Below the pieces are notes generated by a model. The model was not told the DNA's origin, made no database searches, and saw nothing but the letters and a program-made list of their open reading frames with translations. Both the position numbers and the translations under genes were made by a program. This document shows, piece after piece, positions 55,251 to 64,000 of a stretch of 64,000 bases of DNA (position 1 is its first letter; the number at the start of each line of letters is the position of its first letter). The stretch comes from Bryoerythrophyllum caledonicum (lineage: Eukaryota; Streptophyta; Bryopsida; Pottiales; Pottiaceae): positions 9,739,218 through 9,803,217 of the forward strand of contig OZ020514.1 in NCBI GenBank assembly GCA_963971425.1. Reading direction: 5' to 3'.

Positions 55251-55998
55251 TAGTGTTCTAACAGCTGCCGGAAGTAAATAACTCGGTTAGCTCGGTTATT
55301 GATCCCGAAACCGTTAGTGATCTTAGAATCGTCACCATATCCACAACTAATGCAATCAACAAAGGTTCTAGATTCCAGCCACCCTGCTGTACTTTTCCTT
55401 TTGGGGAGGTCGTTTCTCATCTTTTTCACTTCAGACCTCTAAAAAGCATTGAGTTATGCTATTCTAAGTGCAAAATTGGGGACTTTCAACATCACCAAAA
55501 ATCATGCCAGAAGTTTCTCTCGATATTAAGATTTTCCATACATATAAAGAATATTATTTTCCTTGCAATTTTTCTTCTCCTTACAAATTGAATTATAATT
55601 GTAGTCAAAGTGGAAAAGTTTGTCCTCCAAACAAACAATTGGTCCTTTAGGGGTTTACCTTTTGAGGCCTAAGAGCTCACAAGGTATGGGAAGAATTAGC
55701 GAGTGTAATAGATAATTAACAAAGTTAGTACATTTCATCACGACCCTAATTCACCAAAATCACCATAGTTCTTCTCTCAGAATGTGGCACACATTTTTAC
55801 CACAATCTTAGAAAGCTCACAAATCCTTGGAACTTAACATATGTCTCAAAGCAAATAGAGATGAAGAATCGGTCCTCCAAATCCAAAGATTACTTCAAAA
55901 GTGACTACCTACATGCTTCTTGTCCTTAAAGGATAAAACAACCTTCTTAGATTCCACACACCGATCCGTATGCCAAATTTACATACCACAATTTATAA

Positions 55999-56733
55999 GA
56001 GAGCATTCTCAATGCATACACTAAAAATCGGGCCCTCAACCTCAATTGCAAGGGACAATTAGAGAGTTTAAAAAGTACGTGGCTACTCAAAGGTCAACCC
56101 CTAGCCCTCAACCTCGATCTCTTAATCTCTTTTGTACCAAGTGGCAACACCTCTCCATTAATGGCACGAAGATCGGGAAGAATCATTGAACTTTGAGCCA
56201 AAAGTGCCTCAATGAATGCTTACAAGGGCCACTTTACAAGGGATCTCTACACTCCACAAACTTGAAGAGTGGGAGGCATGATTTGAAGAGCCCTCAATTA
56301 GTAAAGGCTAGATAAAGAATGCACTGAGGCTACTCAATAGAGTTTTCTTGAAAGTGCTTCCCGAAGACGCACGTCAGGAGGAATATGGTGCTAGTGAGTA
56401 TGAGATGTATAAACGGAAAGAAAGAGAGCATGAAGAAATTTCATGTCCCCTTTTTTCTGCACCAATGAAATGCTTTGCAATCAATGTTCTTGGGCCCTAC
56501 CCATGCAAGCTAAAGCTCCCCCATAGTACCTTAAATTCTCAAAGAGTTGACCAATAGTTCCCCCAAACCTTTCCCAAGCCAAGACACCATGTGCATGTGG
56601 TCCCGGTTACTAACATAAGACCCTAAGATTCGGGATACCTATCCAGTGTATAATGGTGACTTTCAGGAAAACTCCAATGGTGGCCTCAACTTTGAGGTCC
56701 AGGCCCAAATAAAGGGCTAGACTGAGGATGCTC
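55999..56733. mobile_element. Non-autonomous Harbinger-type element
   Basis: The right end GACTGAGGATGCTC is identical to the right end of the complete Harbinger element at 14157-14170. The left end GAGAGCATTCTCAATG is an imperfect inverse. TAA flanks both sides (55996-55998 and 56734-56736). Length is 735 bp with no transposase. It could be mobilised by the 9896-11200 transposase. Confidence 0.65.
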
Positions 56734-56736
56734 TAA

Positions 56737-57023
56737 AACCATACGGTATTGAGCATTCCGCAGTGATAAGAACAGTTTTTTCCAGAGAACGTAAACACAC
56801 AACCCACCTCCACTGCTCCAAAATCCACATCCCATCCTGGATTACCATCCGCACAACTGTACCACAGAGGTACATGGCGGACATCTCACGCCGAAACACT
56901 TCCACGATCACACACAAACACACCCACACTTTCCGAGTTTGCATCGCTTCCGTGGCTGCCATCTTGCACGGTTGCACACAACAGGCTTGAAGTTGGCCCC
57001 ACCCTTTACACCTTTTACGCCTT
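56737..57023. other. Intergenic DNA
   Basis: Overlapping antisense frames of 75-86 codons without a recognised domain; short CACA-rich patch near 56915-56935. Confidence 0.4.
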
Positions 57024-57445
57024 TAACGTCAAAATACCTTAAACCGACACTCAACCCTGAAGCGACACTGCAGACCTCGTCGAAACCGGATTTCTTCGTC
57101 TCTTTTTTGTCATAATTTCTGTCAGAAATATTCCAAGTCTATTCCAAGCCCACCAATGAATGCAAGGATGGAGCTGGATGGAGCTGGCGGTTTGGTGGGA
57201 TAGAGGTGACGGTTTAATGTGCTTTTAAGGTTTGGTTTTGTCACTAAACCTGGTCGCTTTAGGGTTGATTGGAGGAAACCCACTTTTTTTTTTTTTTCTC
57301 ACAATCTACAACGTTGTTTTCAAATTTTTTTTCTCTCACAAATCAGAACCTTATTTCTCTACCCAAGCATATTTTTTTTGCAATTAAATCTCAACTTTTG
57401 AAACACAGAATCACTAAAGTGTCGGTTTAAGGTATTTTGACGTTA
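57024..57445. mobile_element. MITE with 27-bp perfect inverted ends
   Basis: AACGTCAAAATACCTTAAAC (57025 onward) pairs perfectly over 27 bp with 57418-57444. Length is about 420 bp with no ORF. It lies about 600 bp upstream of the hydrolase start codon. Confidence 0.85.
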
Positions 57446-58036
57446 GACTGCGCTACACACATTCGACACACACACACACATCTCACAGCTTCACTTTTTG
57501 GGCCCACCTTCAGCCTGGGCCGTTGTTTGCTGTTTTCCCCTGAACGTACTGCTTGCTGAGGTCGTTGCTAGTAACCGAGCCCGCGGTTCCACGGCTGATA
57601 CCTGTCAGTGTTTCGTCGAAAGGGAGATGAAGTCGATTGCCATCTGGTGCTAGTACCGAAAAAAACTACTCAAGTGGGAGGCAGTGTTTTGCTGCTGCAG
57701 AAGCGTGAGGGAGGTGATGAGTGCAACATCTTCATTTTAGATTGGGAGCTGCTTTCTGGTTCCCTTGTTAGAGGGCTGCTTTTGAAGTGGGGGATGGAAT
57801 TGTGGTGGCGAGGAGCCATACTGAGGCTGATGTGGTTGGTTGATCAGGAGGAAGCGCCTTTAGTTTCATGTCTGCAAGTGGAGAGCGAAATGCGGGAATT
57901 GGAGGCTGAGTCGTGGGAGGCGATGAGAATGATCGGTAGTCGATCTGGGGGCGTTTCGGGGGCGGACGTAGCGAAGAGGATGGAATAAATTGTTGTTGCG
58001 GTTTTTCGTTTTTTTGGTGTGTGGTGAGGTTGAGGG
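57446..58036 (+). promoter_or_regulatory. Upstream region of the BODYGUARD-like gene
   Basis: Contains a (CA)n patch near 57466-57482 and, at 57608-57988, a 126-codon open frame that begins at a GTG and has no recognised domain. This stretch most likely holds the promoter and 5' UTR of the hydrolase gene. No convincing TATA box assigned. Confidence 0.4.
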
Positions 58037-61000
58037 ATGGAGGCGGTGGTGACGGACGCGTTGACGCGGTGGCCGGCGTTGGTGTGGGCGATGTGTTCAG
58101 CGCTGGTGCTGTTCTGGGGCACGGGGCTGATCGCCAGCCAGAAGCTGATCAAGCAGGGGGTGTACAGCTCGTCGCTGTCGCGCCTGACCAACTTCCGGCG
58201 CCAGGTGCACGACGGCTTCTGGATTTGCGCAGAGGAGGGGCTGTACGCGTACCTGGCGCTGCTCAACGTGACAATGGGGGTGGTGTTCTGGCTGCTGGAC
58301 TTCTACCACGAGGGCCGCCCGCCGCCTAACGCCAACTACTTCCCGGTCGCCAATCCGTTGCTCAAGGTCACCGAACCGGATCTCAGACACCCGAAGCGCG
58401 CTGCAATTCTGCGTCCTAGGAAGATCAAGGGCAACGTATGTGGGTGCTGGGGCTACCAACTGCCGCCGCAAAACGACGCCCCAGTCAAGGTATCACACCT
58501 CGAGAACATCCTGTCTTTCTCTCTGTCTTCCGGATCCTCGATACCTCTTCAAAATCAGGCTTTTTTTTTTTGACACTTCTGCAAGATTGGGATTTATGTT
58601 TTCCAGACACATCTGCAAAAAAATGGATTTTTGGGCCAGAATTTTGAGACATTTTCACGCACTGCTCTTCGAGACTTTCGTATGAAAAGCTCCAGAATCC
58701 GGATTTTTTCTGCAAAAGGATTTTTCACATTTTCACGCCTTTGAAACTCTTTTTTTTTGCCTATGTGCAGATGGAAGAGGAATGGTCCGAAGTGAAGCCA
58801 GCGCGACCGCGGTGGTCCGACTGCCAGTGCGCGGACTGCACCGCGCTCGTGATGACGAAGCCGGAGGCCTGCAGCAGGCTGTTCGTGCGGTCGGGGCGCG
58901 ACCAGTGCACGAACGAAGAGACGTCCAAGTCACCGATGTGCACACCTGCGTCCACCAGCGCCGTGGTGTTCCTGCACGGCCTGTTCAGCTCGTCGTCGTT
59001 CTGGTTCGACACCAACGTGATCCCGCGCCTGGAGCGGTCCACGAAGGCGCTGAAGCAGCACCGGGTGGTGGCGCCGGACCTGCTGGGGTGCGGGCGCAGC
59101 CCCCGGCCCCTGGAGTGCGCGTACACGGTGGCGGATCACATCGAGGCGCTGGAGCGGTCCATCCTGGGGCGCCACGGCGTCGCGAGCTTTCACCTCGTGG
59201 CGCACTCCATGGGCTGCACTCTGGCGCTGGTGCTCGCCGCGCGCTGCCCGGAGCGGGTGCGCTCCATCACGCTCATCGCGCCCGTGTACCCGCCTGGCGA
59301 GTTTGACGACCAGGGCCGGTTAGCCCGCTTGCCCTGCGCTTCCTTCTTCTCGTTCCTCCAGCCTTTCACGGTACCAGCCTCTCTTCACCTCCTTTTTTTC
59401 CTTTTCTTCTAATTTTTTATTTTTTAACATTTCATGAGAAGATAGTCAGCCCCTCTACAACAACCTTGTTTGTTATAACAGTCACTTCCATCATAACAAT
59501 TAGCTCCCTCTACAATAGCATTGTATGTTATAACAAGCATTTTAGTATAATAGTCAGCTCCCTCTAGGACAATCTTGCTTGTTTACATTATGACAGTCAA
59601 CTTCCTCTAGAACAACCTTGTTTTTTTGTAACAATTAGCTCCCTCTACAACAACATTGTATGTTATAACAATCATTTCAGTATAATAGTCAGCTCCCTCT
59701 AGGACAATCTTGTTTATTTACATTATAATAGTCAGCTTTCTCTAGGACAATCTTGTTTGTTTACATTATAACAGTGAGCTCCCTCTACAACAATCCTGTT
59801 TGTTTTCATTATAATAGTCAACTCCCTCTAGAACAACCTTGTTTTTTTGTAACAATCAGCTCCCTTGACAACAACCGTGTTTGTTGTAATGGTCATTTTT
59901 ATTATAACAGTTAGCTCTTTCTAGAACAACCCTATTGTTATTACAGTCAGCTCCCTCTACAACACCATATTTGTTATAACAATAGTTGCATCATAATAGT
60001 CAGCTCCCTCTTTACAATAGCCTTGTTTGTTTACATTTAATAATAGTCAAGTCTCTGTACAACAACCCAATCTAATTGTTATAATGGAATTGCTTGAGAA
60101 TAATGGCTGTTGGAACAACTGCTTTTGTAAAGTGAGTTGACTCTATGCCATTTGTTCCACCTATTGACTCTTGAAAATTGTAACAAGGTTTAGAATAAAA
60201 ATTGAAATTAACTTAATTACATCATAATTGCCTTTCTCTATACTAAAAATGCACATTTTGGACTCTTGGAATCATTTTTGACTATGGATCTAGGCTTTAG
60301 GAGTCAATTGGGACGGAGGGAGTAGAAATTTTTAACTCATGATTTTAGTTGTAGTTTTCAGGTTAGAGTGGTTTGTTAAGAGTAGGTGTGTTTTTTTTTG
60401 TTTTTTTATTTTTAATTTGATTTTTGGTTTGTGTTCAGGTTAAGGGGTTTCGAGGTTTATTGGTTAGCAAATATTATAACTTGAGTCGGGCAGTGGCACA
60501 TTTGTTTTATGCCAGGCATACATTCTGGGTGTCATATTTACACAAGAAGTGGAAGCGGTAAGCCAACCCCCTCTTATTCCCATTCTTTCTTGGGGTGAAG
60601 TTCCTAAAATTGTAGCTCATCTAGTCTTTACATTACAAAACAATCAAATGCCCTATTAAGCCAAAACCTAGATGATACCCTGATAAGGTATCACGTCGGA
60701 ACATGGTGATACCTAGATAGGTGATACTTGAAACCTAAATGACACCTAGATCTATGATACCCGTGACTCCTTGTCCCGCCATGTCATTGAGACTCTCAAC
60801 ACTTCCATTATTGGAAGTGGGCTACATTTGTTTCTTATTGTTCTAAATTGAGGGATAGTTGTCAATTTATGCTATCGATCATGAGATGAACAACTTAGAA
60901 AATCGAAAAGAGTACATAAATTAACCAATCATGGTTTATTGTTTCCACCTTGCAAACTATTGGATCCCTGACCATGACCTATATACATTATAATCAATCT

Positions 61001-61396
61001 AATGAGATTTGGTCTCGGGATTGTAACATGGTGTTCCATTTTTTTTCGTGCAGGTTTCCACTCTCATTCATTGCAGATTACATCACAAACCACCACGACG
61101 CTGCATGGCATATGACCCACAACTCCCTTCTCGCGGGAACACATGCTGTGATTCCAGCACTGATTGAGCTCCGGAAACTAAACAAACGGATCTTAGTCTA
61201 CCATGGGGTGGATGACACATCGTGCCACATCACATTGTCACGGGAGATGCGGGACAAGTTTTGTAACGTAGAGCTTCATGAGGTCCCGGACTTTGGACAT
61301 GTGGATGTCCTATGGAAGAGGGAGGAAGAGCCATGTCAAATGATAGAGCGTGAGATTCTGGCTGGTGATGCCAAGTTTGATGCCATGTTACGCTAG
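58037..61396 (+). CDS. BDG: BODYGUARD-type alpha/beta hydrolase, four exons, 504 aa
   Basis: Exons: 58037-58489, 58771-59370, 60439-60557 and 61054-61396. All are GT-AG with consistent phase. The start is MEAVVTDALTRWPALVWAM. The N-terminus has two membrane segments (WAMCSALVLFWGTGLIA; LALLNVTMGVVFWLLDFY). A Cys-rich linker (WSDCQCADCTAL) precedes the hydrolase fold: VVFLHGLFSSSSFWFDTN (oxyanion HG), nucleophile Ser in LVAHSMGCTLALVL (AHSMG, a GxSxG variant as in BDG proteins), Asp in VYHGVDDTSCH and His in PDFGHVDVLW. Exon 3 (VKGFRGLLVSKYYNLSRAVA) is conserved in the family. In Arabidopsis BDG proteins act in epidermal cells in cutin/cuticle formation; a similar lipid-polyester role is inferred. 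Exons 1-2 are very GC-rich, whereas the introns are AT-rich. Confidence 0.93.
59445..60105 (+). repeat. Minisatellite filling intron 2 of the BODYGUARD-like gene
   Basis: About 14 degenerate units of 36-57 bp (most often 43), each with AGTCAGCTCCCTCT, ACAA and TTGTTTGTT or ACATTATAA blocks. Unit lengths follow a partly regular order (about 54-43-38 then 54-43-43-43-38), indicating higher-order duplication. Confidence 0.85.
60670..60765. repeat. GGTATCACC-type repeat in intron 3
   Basis: Direct and inverted GATACC / GGTGATAC words (AAGGTATCAC, GGTGATACCTAG, AGGTGATAC, CTATGATACC) are clustered here. The core GGTATCACC is also the core of the 22-bp minisatellite at 8117-8264. Confidence 0.45.
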
Positions 61397-61612
61397 TTCA
61401 TTTATTTGAACTCTGTACATTGACCTGCATCCCCCTTGATTTCTTGTCATGGGCGAGATGCGTAAGAAGATCATTACAAGGTCGTCAAATCCTATGACAC
61501 GGGGTCCTTTGAGAATAGAATTGATGTTAATTTTTGGACCCATCTACCATAGACTTCATTTATGCATTGATTGCACAGGTTGCATTTTTGTTGAACTTTT
61601 GTGTGATGAAGA
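61397..61612 (+). other. 3' flank of the BODYGUARD-like gene
   Basis: Probable 3' UTR; no canonical AATAAA was fixed. No other feature. Confidence 0.35.
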
Positions 61613-61841
61613 ACTACACTAAATTTTATGTTTAGTGTCATGCACAGTAAATGACATTTTGTAAATGCTATTTGTTTTTACTTTTGATGAAGATTTTTAC
61701 CAATTGTGTCTACAAAGATCCCCCTCTTTGAATGATATAAATTTTTGTGGTCTTAGTAAGAATCTTCTTCAAAAGTGAAAACTTATAGCATTTACAAGTC
61801 ATTTACTGTGCATGACACTAAAGCACAAAATTTAGTGTAGT
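61613..61841. mobile_element. Fold-back MITE with about 60-bp arms
   Basis: ACTACACTAAATTTTATG...AGTGTCATGCACAGTAAATG on the left is repeated inverted on the right (61785-61841), and further pairing includes GTAAATGCTAT and CTTTTGA(T/A)GAAGAT. Length is 229 bp. It could fold into one long hairpin. Confidence 0.8.
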
Positions 61842-62224
61842 GGGAGTTTGTTTATGAATAAATGTTGTAAAGATGCAACTTTGTGAGGTTGTTGATATCA
61901 TCTCATTTGTGGGTAAAGTAAGCACCAATACTTTTTGAATTGGGGTTTCTTTTTTTAAGTCCATTATGGGCATGTATTTGATACACTTGAATATGAGGTC
62001 AAAAGGAAAGGTCAAATTACACAAGAAAGAGGTTAACTTACATGTACTCTACATTCAGCTTCATCTGCAAGAACTGTGTTTGTTTTACCAAAATTTGCCT
62101 CCTATAAAGAGCGGATGAAATTTATGCATCTGTTATGGTGGACATGGTTGATTATGGCTATCACACGCATGGATGTCATGATCATGGGTGACTTTTGGCT
62201 TGGATGTTGTTGTTATACTTAATC
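61842..62224. other. Intergenic DNA, no gene recognised
   Basis: AT-rich; no frame above 70 codons with any recognisable feature. Confidence 0.45.
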
Positions 62225-63145
62225 CTTAAATTTCTTTGATGATTTCATACCAGTAGTACTTCAAATCTGTTGATTCTAGTGCAACGAGTAAGGAAACCAA
62301 AAAAATTATTTCCAATTTCAATCATAGGATCTTAATTAATACTCACTAAATAACATACTCACGAACTTTCATAAACTTTGAACACATGGATTGAAAGATT
62401 ATAGTGTTTGAATTAAAGAGAATAGTTCATTCTTTTCCTTGCATCAATAGACTTTGACTCCACTTGTGTCAAAGTTTTGCACTACGTAAGGTCTAATTTC
62501 ATTGCCATCATGTTAAGCATGATTATATTAGTTCCTTGTTCACCAATTTTTAGAGGTAGAGAAGGGGTATAGCATATTCAAAACAATTGTGCAAGGAGTG
62601 GAGGTTCAAAAATTGCCAATTCACGTTTTCTTTTACTGTGAACTTTATTATGTTTTAGAATGATATTTCAAATGGTCAATAAGAAGGTTTACATCATATA
62701 TTGTTGTGGGAAAAATAAAATGTTAAAAATGAAGATCTCTAAGTTTTTGTGGAAAAGAAAAAGCTTTTTGGTAACTTGCCCAACAATGTGTGACAATGTG
62801 TGACTTGGGTTAATATGCTATTTTTCATCAAAGACAAGAATTATTTTTGAAAATATGAAAGGAAGTCAAAATTAATTGCTAGTATTGAAAATCTCACATT
62901 TAATATATTTTCTTAGCTAAAGTTATTAAAGTTGCCCGACAAGCCCGCTGATAAGAAGTTTGCCTTTAAGATGGCATAACTTTTCATTATATGTTGGATT
63001 TGGGAAAAAAAATGTACTCACACGAAGCTTTTAGTAATATCCATCTATAATAAAAAATTCAAAAAAGAATGTTATAATTCGACAACATACAAATCTTCCC
63101 AAACCTTTAAAAGTCCTTTGAGGGGACTCTTAGAAATTTAGGGAT
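62225..63145 (+). mobile_element. Repeat family A copy
   Basis: Starts TTAATCCTTAAATTTCTTTG and ends GAAATTTAGGGATTAAG, visible inverted termini of about 16 bp. Internal landmarks are ATAGGATCTTAATTAA, CTCCACTTGTGTCAAA, GTGCAAGGAGTGGAGGTTCA and GAAAATCTCACATTTAAT. No ORF. Confidence 0.8.
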
Positions 63146-63762
63146 TAAGAATGGTTGTAATTGAATGGTTGTTGTAACTCTTCCATAAGTTATAACTAGA
63201 TATGGCGTAGATGAATGGAGGTGGTAAGAACTTAGTAGAGGTCAAAAAGTTGGTAGTAGGTTCAATAGAGAATTTGGTAACTTGAGTCTGACTGCACCTC
63301 CATCCACCGGCATCATTTTTCATTCTAGTCTAAATTTCAATTGCTTTCGTTTCACTCCATGGATCTCACCAATTCTACAAAATCCATGATCAAATCAAAA
63401 CCGACAAAATACACAACCGTCGGCAAAATTTACAAAATCCAATGGTGGAGTGTAGGGTTTGGAAGGTGAATTGCACAATCTCATTGCGTTCCGCTTTCAT
63501 TATAACCATTGCTTACAAATCAACATGAGTTATATGTTAGTTGAGGTTATAGTTATCAAAATTAAAGGGATAAGTTAATGTTACGTTGAAGAAAGATGCA
63601 TATGAAAAGGTATAAAAGAAATAAGATTAATTTATATGGAATGTTCTTGTTCACTAACCACTCAAACAAACAACATGTATCCATTCAAAGCATAGATTAA
63701 ATTGCAATATTTATATTATGAATGTATTTATAATTTTTATTTGTCTTGGATTTTGTAGGTTC
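63146..63762. other. Intergenic DNA, no gene recognised
   Basis: AT-rich; a 61-codon minus-strand frame at 63138-63323 overlaps the repeat A end and is not convincing. Confidence 0.45.
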
Positions 63763-63765
63763 TAA

Positions 63766-64000
63766 GAGCATCTCCATGCGGAGACAGAGAAACGGAACAT
63801 TCAACGAATTTGGAGTTTTGCAAGGATAGAAAGTTGCACCCGAGACCTCAAAACGGGGAAACGTTATTTAATTTTAGAAGTTTTGGTGCATGGCATAGAG
63901 AAATCTCCTTGGATGGAGAAGTGCGCCATTTTTTGATGTTGGCGACACACCCATACGTGGCGCCGTGTCATTGGTGGCAGGAGGTGAAAGGTGAAAATGT
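63766..64000 (+). mobile_element. Left end of a Harbinger-like element running off the window
   Basis: TAA at 63763-63765 is followed by GAGCATCTCCATGCGGAGAC, which resembles the GAGCATCCTCAG ends of the other Harbinger elements here. Base composition rises in GC immediately after the boundary. The right end lies outside the window, so this is tentative. Confidence 0.4.

Noticed and set aside
57608..57988. 126-codon plus frame upstream of the BODYGUARD-like gene
   Set aside because: It has no ATG at its start, no recognisable domain, and probably lies in the promoter or 5' UTR.

Overview
The window looks like nuclear DNA of a land plant or close streptophyte relative. Three multi-exon genes have plant counterparts: a BODYGUARD-type alpha/beta hydrolase, a Mic1/RMC1 protein and an NDUFAF8-like twin CX9C protein. 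Splice sites are canonical GT-AG, telomere-like AAACCCTAAA boxes occur in an intron, and the mobile elements are plant-like. A seed plant is not required; a bryophyte or lycophyte is possible, but the species cannot be named from the sequence alone. No tRNA, rRNA or CRISPR array was found.

Host genes. (1) Minus strand, 196-3764: a multipass membrane protein gene with eight recognisable exons; one exon seems missing and the 5' end is duplicated or degraded. (2) Minus strand, 27975-33399: a complete 12-exon Mic1/RMC1 gene (772 aa, every splice phase consistent). (3) Minus strand, 33432-35239: a 62-aa twin CX9C mitochondrial protein in three exons, ending only 32 bp before the Mic1 start codon. 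(4) Plus strand, 58037-61396: a four-exon BODYGUARD-like hydrolase (504 aa) with a minisatellite-filled intron. Two pseudogene fragments were read: a short-chain dehydrogenase (26165-26749, minus) and a prolyl-oligopeptidase piece (24250-24500, plus).

Mobile DNA dominates the rest. A complete PIF/Harbinger element (9625-14170, TSD TAA) carries a DDE transposase and a convergent, spliced Myb/SANT-type gene with a one-base frameshift. A complete Tc1-like element (17937-21622, TSD TA) encodes a DD34E transposase. It lies between about 0.95-kb inverted arms, each built of five roughly 185-bp tandem units, and abuts a second, transposase-less element of the same family (21625-22449). The largest object is a 12.8-kb non-LTR retrotransposon (39134-51925), bounded by an 11-bp target-site duplication and a (TAC)5 tail. 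It holds an RRM-like ORF1, an ORF2 with a 2A (StopGo) motif, AP endonuclease, RT, RNase H, a CCHC knuckle and an extra C-terminal domain, and an unrelated third ORF (50817-51491) with its own TATA-like box.

The intergenic space is filled with MITE-like elements, at least five copies of a 0.9-kb repeat family, other dispersed repeat families, and several minisatellites.
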